A DNA stretch of 64,000 bases from NCBI GenBank assembly GCA_905221605.1, contig CAJNDS010000536.1, positions 5,001-69,000 on the forward strand. Reading direction: 5' to 3'. This document shows positions 32,478-44,300 of the stretch, in pieces. The translations under genes were made by a program, and so were the position numbers. This DNA comes from Symbiodinium natans. Its lineage: Eukaryota; Sar; Dinophyceae; Suessiales; Symbiodiniaceae. The notes beneath the pieces were generated by a model that did no database searches, was not told where the DNA came from, and saw only the letters and a program-made list of their open reading frames with translations. The first letter of the stretch is position 1. Each line of letters opens with the position of its first letter.

Positions 32478-33374
32478 CTTGCAGTTACACAATGCTACAT
32501 AATCGTTTGGTAGGCCACGGATCTGTGCATCTTTGGCAATTCGCTTGGCGAACGCTGCAACAGGCGAAGCCCAATTGCGTCTCGAAAGTGTCCTTGTCAT
32601 GCTTCTGCAAGCTTATCTGCGTAATGCCCTATGAACTCCATCTCCACCTGGAAACATGGCGTCGGTGTACTCTCTCAGGTTGCCGTTTTCGTCTGCTATA
32701 ATGGTATACTGCTGGACACTGCGCTGCTTCCAAGAGCTGTCAGGCTGGCGTGGTCACGGGCTTCGCCGCTTCACCTGCAACAAAACGATGCAGCAAGCCC
32801 GAAAAAAACCCACAAAAGATCTAAAAGATCCAAGCCGTTGGCTGCCACTAATTACAGCACATCCGTCACGAACAAGTGGCACCTCACAAGGGCCTTACTG
32901 TTGTCGCGCATGTTCTTCATCCGCGGACGGGACCTTGCAAAGGCTCGGACTGCGCCGCACAACCGTACCAAATCGTGCGGTAAAGAAGCCCAAACGTATA
33001 GGCTACCCGTAGGCCTAGCCGTAGAGCCTACGGCTGGCTACGCGTAGGCCTGTCGGTAGAGTCTACGGCAGCCTACGCGTAGGTCTGTGCGTAGGCCCTC
33101 GTGTGGCCTACCCGTAGGCCTATCAGAGGGCCACGGGTAGCCTACCCGTAGGCCTACCCGGAGGCCTACGGGTAGGCTGCCGGCAGGCCTATCCGTAGGC
33201 CTACGGGCAGGCTACCGGCAGGCCTACCCACAGGCCTATGGGTAGGCTACCGGTAGGCCTACCCGTAGGCCTACGGGTAGGCTGATGGGTAGGCTACCGG
33301 CAGGCCTGCCCGCAGGCCTGTGGGTAGGCTGCAGTAGTAGTAGCAGTAGTAGTAGTAGTAGTAGTAGTAGTAGC

Positions 33375-33444
<70 letters not shown>

Positions 33445-33451
33445 TAGCAGC

Positions 33452-33513
<62 letters not shown>

Positions 33514-33612
33514 TGGTAGTGGTAGTGGTAGTGGTAGTGGTAGTGGTAGTGGTGGTAGTAGTAGTAGTAGTAGTAGTACTAATACTAGTACTAGTACTAG
33601 TAGTAGTAGTAA

Positions 33613-33695
<83 letters not shown>

Positions 33696-34290
33696 CTAGT
33701 ACTAGTACTAGTACTGGTAGTAAATCCGTAGTCAGCCTACCCGCAGGCCTGTAAGCCTGCCGGTAGCCTACCTATAGCCCTGCGGTAGGCCTGCCGGTAG
33801 CCTACCCGTAGGCCTGTGGGTAGGCCTGCCGGTAGCCTACGTATAGCCCTACCGTAGGCCTACAGGTAGGCCTACCGGTAGCCTACCCTGAGGCCTACGG
33901 GTAGGCCTACCGGTAGCCTACCCGTAGGCCTACGGGTAGGCCTGCCTGTAGCCTACCCGTAGGCCTACGGGTAGGCCGACCGGCAGCCTACCCGCAGGCC
34001 TGCGGATAGGCCTATAAGTAGCCTCGCGTAGCCCCTACGTAGGCCTGTACACAGGCTACCCGTAGGCCTAGGGTAGACCTACCCATAGGTCCGACGTAGC
34101 CTCAGTTTCGGGCTTCTGTACGAATCGTGCCAAAACATGTGCCGACGCTTTTTTGGCCAAACATGCTTCCGGTCCGAGGGGCTTCATCGAAGGCTGCATC
34201 TCGCGCCATCTCGCGCAGGCGCGCCAAGCGCATCCAGCCGCCGAGGGCCACGTTGCCGGTGTCGATTTCCTGGAGCGTGGACACTCGTGG
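32478..34290 (-). CDS. Unrecognised multi-exon gene interrupted by a TIR element
   Basis: Coding-like exons on the minus strand: about 34290-34150 (STLQEIDTGNVALGGWMRL, RLREMARDAAFDEAPRT), 32735-32650 (VQQYTIIADENGNLREYTDA, donor FP|GTGGAG) and 32590-32480 (AAFAKRIAKDAQIRGLPNDY). A strong acceptor with a T tract (TTTGTTGCAG|G) lies near 32777. A second, more degraded copy lies at 63240-64000, which shows this is a duplicated unit. The 1.14-kb element at 32979-34122 lies between exons. I do not recognise a family. Confidence 0.5.
32979..34122. mobile_element. 1.14-kb non-autonomous TIR element with 8-bp target duplication
   Basis: Ends GGTAAAGAAGCCC and (reverse complement) CGTACAGAAGCCC form a 13-bp TIR with two mismatches. 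AATCGTGC flanks it at 32971-32978 and 34123-34130. The paralogous copy at about 63.8 kb lacks the insert and has one ACTTGTGC-like site. The body consists of many imperfect palindromes around GGCCTACGGGTAGGC plus a central TAG microsatellite; there is no transposase. An 8-bp duplication is typical of hAT-type transposition (family knowledge). Confidence 0.8.
33331..33722. repeat. TAG trinucleotide microsatellite
   Basis: About 390 bp of (TAG)n with GGTAG and TACTAG variants in the centre of the TIR element. It makes long poly-Ser and poly-Val frames on the plus strand that are artefacts. Confidence 0.95.
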
Positions 34291-34821
34291 AGAATGTGGA
34301 CCTATTGTATCGTAGACCAGCTTCGCTCCTCGGAACTGGCTGCAGAGGAGTGCTTGGCCTGGACACAGGCCGTTGTCATGCTTGTGTTCCTACGTCACCT
34401 TTTTTCCGGCATTGCACAGCGCTTGCCGAGCACACGGTATAAGCAGTCAGCGTTATCGCACGGCTGCACGGCTGCAATGTTGCAAAGAAGCAAACTATGG
34501 CTGTTCCTCGCAAAAGAAGGGGCCCACCATCGGAAATTTGAGAGGCTTCCTACGTCTGAAGCTGCGGCAGTGGCAGCTTCAAGCTCAGTTGGCGGCCCAC
34601 TCTCCGCAACTGGCACTGCTCCCGCCAAAACCAAAATGCCTGATCTGCCCTTGCACACATGCCAGCGTCTCCGGACGTGGGCTTCCACAATTAATCCGTT
34701 CAATCTCATTGCAATCACCCGAAAGCGAAAGTTTGGGCAGACTCGGAATATTGCGCACTAACTGGCATGAGGTTTGCTTCTATGGTCATGGCCCCATGGC
34801 AATACAGTACGACAGGAGACG

Positions 34822-34927
34822 CTGTCTTCAGCACGGGCCTCCTCTGCCTTCTCTGTGCCCTGCTTCTTCAAGTGCTCGAACTCGGCCTTGAGCGTGGCGA
34901 GCTCCTGCTTAGGTTCTTCTGCGCAGT
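34822..34927 (-). CDS. Putative coiled-coil exon
   Basis: Acceptor GCAATAG|AC, then EEPKQELATLKAEFEHLKKQ and GTEKAEEARAED, a clear heptad-like helix, before the frame loses character. Gene unknown; it could be the N-terminal side of the gene at 32.5-34.3 kb. Confidence 0.4.
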
Positions 34928-35288
34928 CTATTGCAACCGAGGGGGCCAAGTAACAACGATATCTCATCCGTACTGTGCTGATGCAGCGGTTATCGGATAA
35001 TATTCTGTATACCATTGTCACAACTGCATCGCAGTGCGGCTTCACCAAAGCAAGATGCTATGCCCCTTTACTGCCCCTTTGTACGCGTGAAGGGCGATAT
35101 AGGGTCCCTCGGATTCAACACAATGAGGTGCACAAGCCTGCATGCATTTAGAGGATGCAACTGCAGCGACAAACGTGTGCGGCACCCAGACCCGTCCTGT
35201 GCAAGTCTGTTCACTTCCTGCCGCGGCGGGACTCACACCAAACGCATTCAAACCCATCTGAAAATCCGCTTGGAGTGCATGCTGAGGC

Positions 35289-35465
35289 TTACATCAGCTG
35301 TTGCGGCGAGAGAACCACGGGTATCAACTGCAGGCCGTTGATGATGTTGATGTCTATACCCGCATGCGCATTCTCGAAACTTGCCCCAAACTGGATACTC
35401 CCTGCTGCGTCCTCCTTCAGCGCGCTTTGCACCTGGCGGAGCCCAAGAGAGGCGGCATTGACGCT
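35289..35465 (-). CDS. Putative exon with stop codon
   Basis: Frame from about TGTCAG|AGC: NAASLGLRQVQSALKEDAAG, SIQFGASFENAHAGIDINII, NGLQLIPVVLSPQQLM, TAA at 35289-35291. Composition is strongly coding-like. Unrecognised; likely the last exon of a minus-strand gene whose other exons lie at 35.5-36.4 kb. Confidence 0.5.
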   Translation of the reverse strand, partial: SVNAASLGLRQVQSALKEDAAGSIQFGASFENAHAGIDINIINGLQLIPVVLSPQQLM

Positions 35466-35639
35466 CTGACAAGCACGTGGGACTTACAGCCTTGCGTGGG
35501 TGGCTGGTACGGCGAGCTATTCTGCGAGAAGGTCCAACAACTGCACAGTTTGACAGCCTGAGCCGTTTGTGAGCTCATAGTACCGTTTTCCCCTAAAGTG
35601 GCTTGGCAAGTGGAGAAGAGCTCAGCTAAAAGCAGCTCA

Positions 35640-36320
35640 CATCACCAGAACTGTGACATGCAAGCAGGGTCGGGGTAGCCTGCATGGATTTGCAAGCAGC
35701 GTGTCTTCTTCGCTCGCTGCTCGTTGCGGAAAAAACTTGCGGAAACCAGTGTTGCTGCCCTCCATGGCTGCCGAATCAGATGAGATGTTTCGGGTACAGT
35801 TCTGCCCGACAGACTGAACGCCGCCGTGGACATTGTTGAATACCGGACGTTGGACACGGAACAACAGCCTTCGACATCTGCTTCCGGGATCCCGCGGCGG
35901 TCAATGGCGCAATCGACGTTGCATCGAGTTTTGTGTCACAGAAGGCCAGCCAAGAGCGCCACGGAACACCGTGCGGACAGCTGAGATGGCTGAGCTGACA
36001 TCAAGATCAAACAGAATCAGAAGCTGCCGTGTCAAGACACAGAGGCAACTGATCGCAGCAAGGGCGGCAACAAGACCCCGGTAGCAAACGTGTAGTTCCA
36101 ATGCAAACATGCAGAGATGCAGGACCAAGGTATATAGACATCCGCTGATCCTACGCACATCTCCAGAACCTTCCATCAACTGACCGAACTTACCTGCAAG
36201 GCCAAAGTATCTCTGACCGGGTTGAAGTCTGCAGGGAATGATGGTCGTGATGACAATGATCAGGAAAATGCCGCTACCAGCTACCACTGATGGTCGTTTA
36301 TTGATGGGTTGCTGTGGCAA
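35640..36320 (-). CDS. Putative exons with hydrophobic segments
   Basis: Minus-strand open stretches include VVAGSGIFLIIVITTIIP (about 36270), GLVAALAAISCLCVLTRQLL (about 36060) and CAIDRRGIPEADVEGCCSVS (about 35900). A perfect CAG|GTAAGT donor lies near 36190. These look like pieces of a membrane protein, but I could not fix the joins or the frame in the last part. Confidence 0.35.
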
Positions 36321-37374
36321 TGATTCGTGTTGTGAGCATTCTTCGTTCGGGCCATCGGCACTGTGACTGTCACTGCTGTCCAGGCCTCCTCCCTGGGAGC
36401 TTGGGAAGGCGCTTGAGGTCGGGGGTGGTGTCCATCCGCCTCCTTTGCATGGGATGTCTCAGTTTTTGTGCAGGGTCTGGCACATGAGCATTTGCTACTC
36501 ATGCCATGCTGCTTTGAAGGGATTCAAAAGAGGCCTGGTCGGGCAAAGGTTCCGCTTCGGGCCCAGGGAGCCGGAGCCGTCGCAGGTTCTCATCCAGCTC
36601 CAGGGACCTCTGTGGCTGTGAACACTGTCTTTAAAAACTGTCCACGCATCCACGACAATCGTTTCACAATGAGAGGACTGAGAGGACCGTGGACATTCAC
36701 TTTTCAGAGCAGCAAGAACTCCCAGCCTCCTTGCTTGCTCTCGCTTGCTCTCGCTCGCTCGCGTTCGCACTCGCTTCCAGTCTATTTCGACTTCGCCTGC
36801 CCTACAGCTGGTCAACGACACAGCTGAATGGTGTTGTTGATGCGGATGTTGCTGGATGCGAGTACAAGATTCCCTGGCTTGCTCCTCATGCTCGCCTCGT
36901 TGTGCTTCGTTTTGTTGCGTCTCTGTTTGTTACTGCTTCTGTTCTTTGTGGCTTGTGTTCATGTTAGTATGAAACTTACTGTAAGTTAGTCTTTAAGTTT
37001 AAATGCTGCCGCTGTGCTGCTTGCTTCACTCTGTTTGCTTTCGTCTGCTTAATACTAGTGCTTGTCTCTCGTTGTTTTAGTTTTGTGACTTTCAGCTGAG
37101 CGGCCATGCGGTTTTTCATGCGCATACAGAAAATCAGAGAAATGCTTTTCTGCTTGCATTGTCCAGTTTGCTGTAGGCAACAGCCTTGTGCTGGCTTGGT
37201 GCTACTTAGTTTACTTGCCTTTTGCACGTGAACTCAGTCGTTTACTTTCTTTTCGCTGCATCTTTGGTGTGGGGTTTTTGTTCTCTGTACTATCCGGCCC
37301 TGCAGGACGCTTCCGTAAAACTACGCATTCGTCACAAAGCCTGTAATTAGATTACACAGCAAAGCACCAGAAAT
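36320..37374. other. No clear gene
   Basis: Unique, partly CT-rich sequence (CTCGCTTGCTCTCGCTCGCT near 36740). Open frames are short and without motifs. Confidence 0.45.
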
Positions 37375-37470
37375 GCGCGCCTCGACTCCAAGAGCTCGAT
37401 GGCTTCCCGGCTTTTGCACCCCGGAAGCAGCTCCTCGAGAACTTCCTTTGCCATCACCTTCTGGGGGTCC
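37375..37470 (-). CDS. Putative exon
   Basis: Reads AKEVLEELLPGCKSREAIEL then LESRRAFL on the minus strand: helical and coding-like. It lies downstream of the EEP gene exons and may be one of its last exons. A GT microsatellite follows upstream at 37543-37567. Confidence 0.4.
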
Positions 37471-37868
37471 TCGCGGCGGTTTCAGCAGGTGTTCGCCATG
37501 GCCTCCTTCTGCTCTGATAAAATGCGACGCAGCAAGGGCACGCACACACACACACACACACACACAAGCAAGAGTCCTTGAGGCCACCGCAGAAGACCTT
37601 CGCACGAATGCGACCGTTGCCTTGTTTGCTTTGTATGGTGGCGACGCTGTCGATCCTCTTCGGGAGCAGCGATGCCTCGGAGCAAGTCGAGCGAAGCACG
37701 GCTAAGAACTTAGTAGACTTTAGTAGGGCTTGCAGCTAGCAACCGCTAGCCTCCCTTCAACCACCACGCAGCCACACGGCGATGACGGGCGATGACCCGG
37801 CAACGCAGTCCAAGACTTGCAGAACTGGACAGGAAAGCTAGCAGAGCCGCGGCACGGGGCAGATGTTC

Positions 37869-39423
37869 GTCGGATACGGGATGTCCACGAAGGTCGCACG
37901 CACGTCGTGGAAGCGAAGGAGGGACTTCACGGCCTGGTGAAGAGACACAGGTTGTGGACATCGTTGGCTTGGCGAGACAGCGCTCTCTAGCTTGAGTGGA
38001 TTAGCTGCACCGCGTATGGTGAAGGATCCTTTCTCGACCGCACCGCGCACGGTCTGTGAAGGATCCAGGACTCCCTCGTGACCCCGCCTCTTCGGGAAAG
38101 TTCAAGTCAGCCAGCAGCAATGTGGGAAGATTGTCTGTGTCGCGGTTCACCAAACGTGCCACGCACTTGCAAAACTGCTCACGTGCAGGTCCATAAGGTC
38201 TTCCGGGCAGATGCCTTTGCACAGGGACACAGCTTTCCACCCCTTGCTAACATCGTTTCTGCTGAAGCAGGCATAACCTTCGCTGGGGCGCGTGGTCACC
38301 ACGCGGAAATTAGTCTGGGACTCCTTCAGGCGGAACTTTGCCTCCATGATGGCCTCCAACTCACACAGACACAGAGCGTCAACGCATCTCATTTGCGAAG
38401 GTTTCAGGACAAGCTCACGTGGTTTAGGATGGTTCAGGCCCGTTTAGGCATCCCGAGATTTTTTTCTGCACAAGGACGAGGGAACTCTGAGAGGGCATAG
38501 CACGACAGAAACATCTGAGGAGATGCATCACTGCCACCACCCCGGCCTTCTTCTCATCGGATGCGTAGGCCTCCTCGCCACGATGGCAGATCGGATTGTT
38601 CGGTCCGGGAAGCAACTCCAGGACCTCCGTGTCGAAAACCAGAGCCTGTCAAGCACGACAGGTCTCAAGAGCGAACACATCAAACACCTGTCAACCTTTG
38701 CAACTGCCACACTAAATCAAATGACATGCCAAGGAAATCGCTCGAACCCCACCTCTTGGTTTTTGTCGTCGTCCTGCCCACTTTGCAGCAGCGTAAATCG
38801 CGGCATCCCCACTTCGCCAAGCCTCCTCTTGAGGACGCGGAGAAAGTCTGCCGAGCATTCCTGCAAGCAAATCAAGGAGACCGGGTAATGTTCACGGCAA
38901 AGCATCTTCTGCGTGATGTCGGCAATCCGGTGCTCTCGGGCGTCTGCTCGGTCGGCGGACTCTGGAGATTCCCGAGCGTGTAGTTCCGAGATCAGCGAAC
39001 CGTTGAGGCCCTGCGTGTCTTCCGCAATGAACTTGTAGTAGCTCTTGTTCAAGACGTTCCAAGATGCAACATGGAGCGGCTTTGCTTCATTCACTGTGAC
39101 CGTGGCCCCGACGGGGGGGTGATCTGATGGAAACTGCCACATGCTGCCCATTGGCGCTGCCAGTCGGTGGGGCAAGGAACCCAGCTTGTTCATGATCACC
39201 ACGTCTGAGCAGGCTTCCAGCAAGCCCTGAACGACCTCAAGCCTCTCTTGAATTTTGTCCGTCCGCACATCTCCTTCGAAGGCGGCCTTCTGCTCCAGCA
39301 TTTCCAAACACTGGCGAACACACGTCCTGGCCTCCTCCTTCTCCTCTCTCTCGACTTCTGTGGAGTTTTGCGTGTTGTGCATCGGGCCATCTAGCTGTTG
39401 CTGCATCACCTTCAAGCTCTCGC
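37869..39423 (-). CDS. Endonuclease/exonuclease/phosphatase (EEP) family protein, partial
   Basis: Five exons join in frame: about 39423-38753, 38645-38571, 38353-38292, 38214-38088 and 37933-about 37869. EEP signatures appear in order: ASWNVLNKSYY (metal-binding Asn), SLICLQECS (catalytic Glu), RVVTT|HLPGRPYGP (catalytic His, formed only by splicing), LLLADLNFPEE (DxN) and FVDIPYPTNI. The family cleaves phosphodiester or phosphate bonds, for example nucleases, deadenylases and phosphoinositide phosphatases. Oddly FPSDHPPVGATV, the motif that normally closes an EEP domain, comes before WNVLN, so the domain is permuted or follows another EEP domain. Junctions: GAG|GTGGGG, GAG|GCCTAC (repeat GAGGCC), ACCAC|GCGCCC and GAG|GCGGGG. 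A coiled helical region precedes. Both ends of the gene are unresolved. Confidence 0.75.
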
Positions 39424-40354
39424 CTTGGCTGAAGTCGCGAAAAAAACTAAGGCTGCAGAAGAGCTGAATGTGTTTGTGTGTGTGTGTGTTACATGTTTAT
39501 ACTGAGCATTACGGGTACCGAAGCGGTTCTGAGAGAGACACATGCTCATGGGAAGCGCATGGGTGTGCTGCAAAGGTGAACCTGGTCACACGTGCCTCAA
39601 ACTCTCTCTGTTTCTTTGCGAGGGTTCAAGGGGTTCTGCATCTCGACTTCAGAGCTTTCGAAAGGCGTTACAGGCTTCGTTTTTCGCTTCCGCATAGCTG
39701 GTCTTAGTGTGTCCGGGGTGCCCGTGCGCACTGCGGGGGTGACCTGCGAATCATGCGCACATGAGTTAAGACAAAGAGTCGAAACATAAAACAGCATCCA
39801 TGTACAGTGTTTGTATGGCATCGCAGCACAGCATAGGTTAGGTTAGGTTAGGTTGAGCAGGCTAGCAGGTTAGCAGGTTTAGGTTTGGTTCGGTTACGCT
39901 AGGGCATGTTGGGGTTTAGGATTAGGGCTGAAGCTTGCAACGATTGGAAAGAGTGATCAGAAGTGTGGTGTACGGTACGTAGCTGGCACCAGGAAGGCGC
40001 CGAGCATGCACGTCCAAGAATGCTTGCTGATTCACCCCCCGTTTCTTTTTGAATTGACCCTCCTTGCTTTCTGAAGCATGGACGCCTGATTTGGGCATAT
40101 GTTCTGCGAATCGGTCTTCACGCCGCACTGCCGTGCAAGCACCTAAACACACAAGACACGCCTCTGCCATCCTCTCTTGGCTTTTTGGTGAAGGTGCATA
40201 TTGCGGGCTGTATGCCGCTAGAGCCGTCCTCCCCTGAAGCTTGACTCCAAGGGCCCGGCAGACACTGGGCAGGTGGATGTGGCGATCCCAAAGATGCTCT
40301 CTGTAGCAGGTTCGTAGAACAGAAGCGTTTCATCTCCCTCATACAAAGACATTC

Positions 40355-40774
40355 TCACAATGTTTGATATATCTGGTCAGCCTGATTTTCAACCCGGCGG
40401 CGCAGCTGGGCCACGTCATCGATCGCGTCTTTCTGCTTGGGCGTCAGTGGCCGGTGCTGCTGAGGCTGCTGGTGCTGCTGGGGCTGCTGGGGCTTGGGTG
40501 CTGAGGGTGGGCATGGGGGTGGGCACGGGGACGTCTTGAGCATGCTGGCCAGGGCCTCTGCATGTGCGGCAAGCTGGCAGAGCTGGGCGGCCCAGTGCTG
40601 CAGCAGGGGCCACAGCAGCGTCAGCACGCTCAGGTGGAGCTCCTGATCCCAGCCGCGCTGGCAGAAGAAGGCGCTCCGCTCCCAAAGCCGCTTCACCTCA
40701 CAGCTGCGACATCTCTCAAACAAATGCAGCCCTCGGTTCGTTTCTGATCTCTCTACCCGGCAGCGCACCATCAC
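40355..40774 (-). CDS. Putative upstream exon with Pro/Gln stretch
   Basis: Minus-strand frame: helical part (SVLTLLWPLLQHWAAQLCQL), Pro- and Gln-rich linker, then LTPKQKDAIDDVAQLRRRVE and NQADQIYQTL. It lies 0.9 kb upstream of the EEP exons on the same strand and may be its 5' part or a small separate gene. The donor could be AATCAG|GCTGAC. Confidence 0.4.
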   Translation of the reverse strand: MMVRCRVERSETNRGLHLFERCRSCEVKRLWERSAFFCQRGWDQELHLSVLTLLWPLLQHWAAQLCQLAAHAEALASMLKTSPCPPPCPPSAPKPQQPQQHQQPQQHRPLTPKQKDAIDDVAQLRRRVENQADQIYQTL

Positions 40775-41393
40775 TCTGTCGTTCTGACGACATCGTGCAA
40801 CGTCTTGGTTTGTCTAGAATTGCCGCGCATGGCTAAGGAAGGTCAGCGTAGTAAACCCTGCGCGGCTAGGAAATATCCCTCTGCATTGTCTTTGTTCCGT
40901 GCTGAGCATTTCGTCGCATTCATCCGTGCGCCGCCCTCGCCTTGTTCGCCTATCAGCTCTTCCCTTGCCTGCCCTGGCGCTTGCCGTTGTTTGTTCATTT
41001 CATGGCGGTTCTTCTTTCTCACTTTCCAGCCGCGAAACTTGTGTTGATGCGAAAGGTGCAACACTTGCGACAGGTAGAGCGGCATGTTCGACGCACCCCA
41101 TCCGAAAGGCCAGAGTGTGTGGCAAAGAGTGTCCAGCTCACATTCCTGAGAATGCCCCCTGACATCAACGGCAGAACTCGCTCTCTATGAGCACCTCTTG
41201 AGATAGCCTTGCCGATGGACATGCTAACTAATTAATTGTTGCTGCGCTTGCTCTGATGGCAGTGGCAGTCAGTCTAGGATTGCAGCTGGCTTGGTGCATC
41301 AAAACCTTTAAGACGAAGGGACGTGCCGCATTTGGATGGGCTTGATTTACGTCTTCTGCTCACGCAGTCTGCACACGTGCCACGAAGATGCAT
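40775..41393. other. Gap between the ROCO gene and the EEP region
   Basis: Unique sequence holding the 3' flank of the ROCO gene. I see no gene or repeat here. Confidence 0.5.
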
Positions 41394-44300
41394 CTATAAA
41401 TGACAGGACGCGTTGAACAACTCACAAATCTGCATGTCCCACCGTGGCGGTGCTGAGGAAGCGACATACTTCATGGGCTTGGCATGCTTCGCAGCGTACT
41501 CCTTCAACCCTCTCTCGAGGTACTCGATCTGGTTGCCATCCTTTGTCAAAGGCCTCACCTGTCTCGAGGCGTCCTCCGTGCAGATGTACCCGGCATAAAG
41601 CACGTTTGTCACCTCGAAGAATCGCACCTGATGTGCACAGCACGGCTGCCCTTGGAAGAGGGATGTTTTGGCAAACACGTCTACCTTGGCGGTGCGGCCT
41701 CTTGCGCCCTTGCTCAGGGCGTCGACCAGATCAACTTGCTTTTGCTCGTTCTGTCCACCTTCCTCTCCTTCTTCTTGGCACAGCTTGAAGCCTTCCCTGA
41801 TTTCTTCGCGGCTCCAAGTCAGAAGCTTGTCCTCGTCTGATGAGCGTGGATCTCCAGTTTTGAGGCCACCCCAGTGAATAGCCAAGTCCTCGTTCCAGTG
41901 CTTTCCAAACTTCTTTTGGAGCTCGGCGGCTAACTTTTCCAGGGCCTCTGCCTCGTCGCGAGCTTCCAGGATCACGTACTCGGCAAGATCGACATCCCCA
42001 GGGAAGTTGAACTGCTTGAAGCGAAAGCTCCCTGCTGGCCGCGTGTGCTCGAACAAGGAGACTGCAGCGATCAAACTGCGAAGCTCATCACTTAGATCCG
42101 CGTGAAAGCGCTCCTCCAGCAAGCATGCACCTCGACAGAGGTTGCACTTCTCGGAGAAAGTGGAGACTCTGCAGCCTCGGGTCACACAAGGGCATCGCGA
42201 TGCGAAGTGATCGACTGACCGCACGGAGCGCATCTCTTGGAGCCAGGGCAAGATGCCCGAGGACATGCCCGCGCTATACTCTGACAAGTCTTGTGCGTCG
42301 ACAGCATCCCTCATCGCCTTGCACTCGATCCCCAATGCCTTCCTCCAGGCCGACATCAAGGCCAGCTTCAGGTCTTCTTGGTCCTGCGGACTGGCTTGAC
42401 CAGCGTGGCCTGCGTGGCTGGCATGGATTCGCAGCAACTCCGGGTTCCCGATCGGGAAAAGCGACAGGTTCACCGCCGCATCCGCAGTGCGGACCTCCAC
42501 CAGGTTGCTGTAGATTTGCGGCGGGCCTGGCGACAGACTCGCGGCACCACTCCCCGGAGAGTTCAATGTCTTGTACAGGATCGATGCCAGCTTCGGAAAG
42601 AGATGCGGGGACATGAAGCCATCCAGGTGCACGTAAAGGAGCAGGTCTTCGGTCCGCGCTGGCGGCTGCAAGAGGTGGGCTTTTGGAAGGCAGCAGGGCA
42701 CCATGAACTGATCCACCTCGGGTAGCTGTACCATGATCCCACGTCTCAAGAGCACCTCCCGCAGAATTGCCTCGTGTTCCTTCTGGAACTCTTGTGCCCA
42801 GAGATGCTTCAGGAACTGCAGCGTCACCACTCCACAGGCCTTGAAGCGCAGCAGGTCGCCGGGATCGGCACGCCTTATCTTCTCGTCCATGTATGCTTGA
42901 TACTCCTGGGAGTGTTCCCAGTGTGACTCCTCACGGAAGCGGACGAACAGGAGGCCCGTCAGCGCTTCGGCAGCCTTGCTCGGATTCAGCATCACCTGAG
43001 AGCGATCCCCAAGATGCGGAACCCGCGGACCCACCCCTGGAACGTACAGAGCTGGAGTTAGACTTGCCGACGCTCGCTCTTTCCGTCTTACTTTTGAATG
43101 TGTGTCTTCGAAGTATGCTTCTCGTCTGGAGCCCCTTGGAAAAACAAATGTGGTCTCCAGGCACTTCTAAGTCCGGAAATGGGGTGTGGGAACAAACAGA
43201 CCAGGATCCGCCCCTTCCACGCCGACAATTTGTGGCCCAGCCCTCCCTGACGCCGCCAGCGGACAGAGGGTAGGCCAAAAAGCACGAAAGAAGGTCTCTG
43301 AACACTTTCCTTCAAAATTCGGGACCCCCTGAAATGCTGGAACCCTCCCCCTGAACGGCTTCCTGCCTGACCACCCAAGCATGCCAGGGTTGTCACTTTG
43401 GGACTTTTGGGTGACTGTTGGGCACAGAATGGCATTTCCTTTCGTCTGCGATGCGCACTTCCGGGGCTTGGTTTGATGTTTCGGTGTCTGCGTTCTGCCC
43501 TCTGCCAGCTCTTGTTGTAGGGTCGCTGGCTAATTTTTGTGTGGATGTTGATTGTGTTTAGGTGCGCAAAAAACCTCGCACACGCGCTCGACAATCCCCC
43601 CTTCAAATGCAGCAAGCCAAAGCTTCCAAACCCTGCCAGAACAGGGCAGACACTCCGAGGCGTTCCGAGTACCACATGGCTACAGCAACCTGAGAGTATC
43701 ACAACCTGGTCCAGGTGCTCGTCCTCGAACCACACCAAGGTGCCCAAAGAGTGCAGGACACTCAACAGCTTCTTCACCTCTTCACCTGCAGGTTTGCTGT
43801 ATGGCTGCGTCTCGCTGTGGGATATGTCTATGTGTTTTGCTGCAAGGATCAATGCACTGCTACTAGAGCAGCCATCACTTGAGGCCGCGTGTGACTGGGA
43901 GGGTAGGGGCCCCGATTCTCGTTACAGCTGGCTGCTGGCTGAGAGGACCCTCTTCGGGTTGGCCTTCCAGATGCTTCGGCCTCATGCGTTGCAGCAGCTC
44001 CGACACGGTCTCCAAAGACAGGAAATCGAAGGACAGGCTCACCTCCACGGTCTCTGCGACGCTCTCTTCTCCAAAGAGGCAAGCCCTCAACGAAGTGCCT
44101 GCCGGTGCCTTCAACCCCTCCCAAACGGAGCACTGGACGTCCAGCAGCGACTGCAGAGGGAAAGTGACAGCTCCTCTTGCATCCTTCTGCAGGTGCTTTC
44201 CCGCTCTTCCGGCCTCCTCCACGCAGCTTTGCACATCTTTTCTGGCGGCAGTGCAGGCGAGGCCCTCGCCGAGCTGGCGCAGCAGGTCGTGGCCGCGCAG

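Noticed and set aside
33285-33731. Plus-strand frame with poly-Ser and poly-Val
   Set aside because: Produced by the TAG microsatellite inside the TIR element; there is no real protein signal.
39838-39890. GGTTAGGTTAGG run as a telomeric insert
   Set aside because: Only a few units of a different repeat (TTAGG), embedded in degenerate AGCAGGTT sequence. Too short to interpret.
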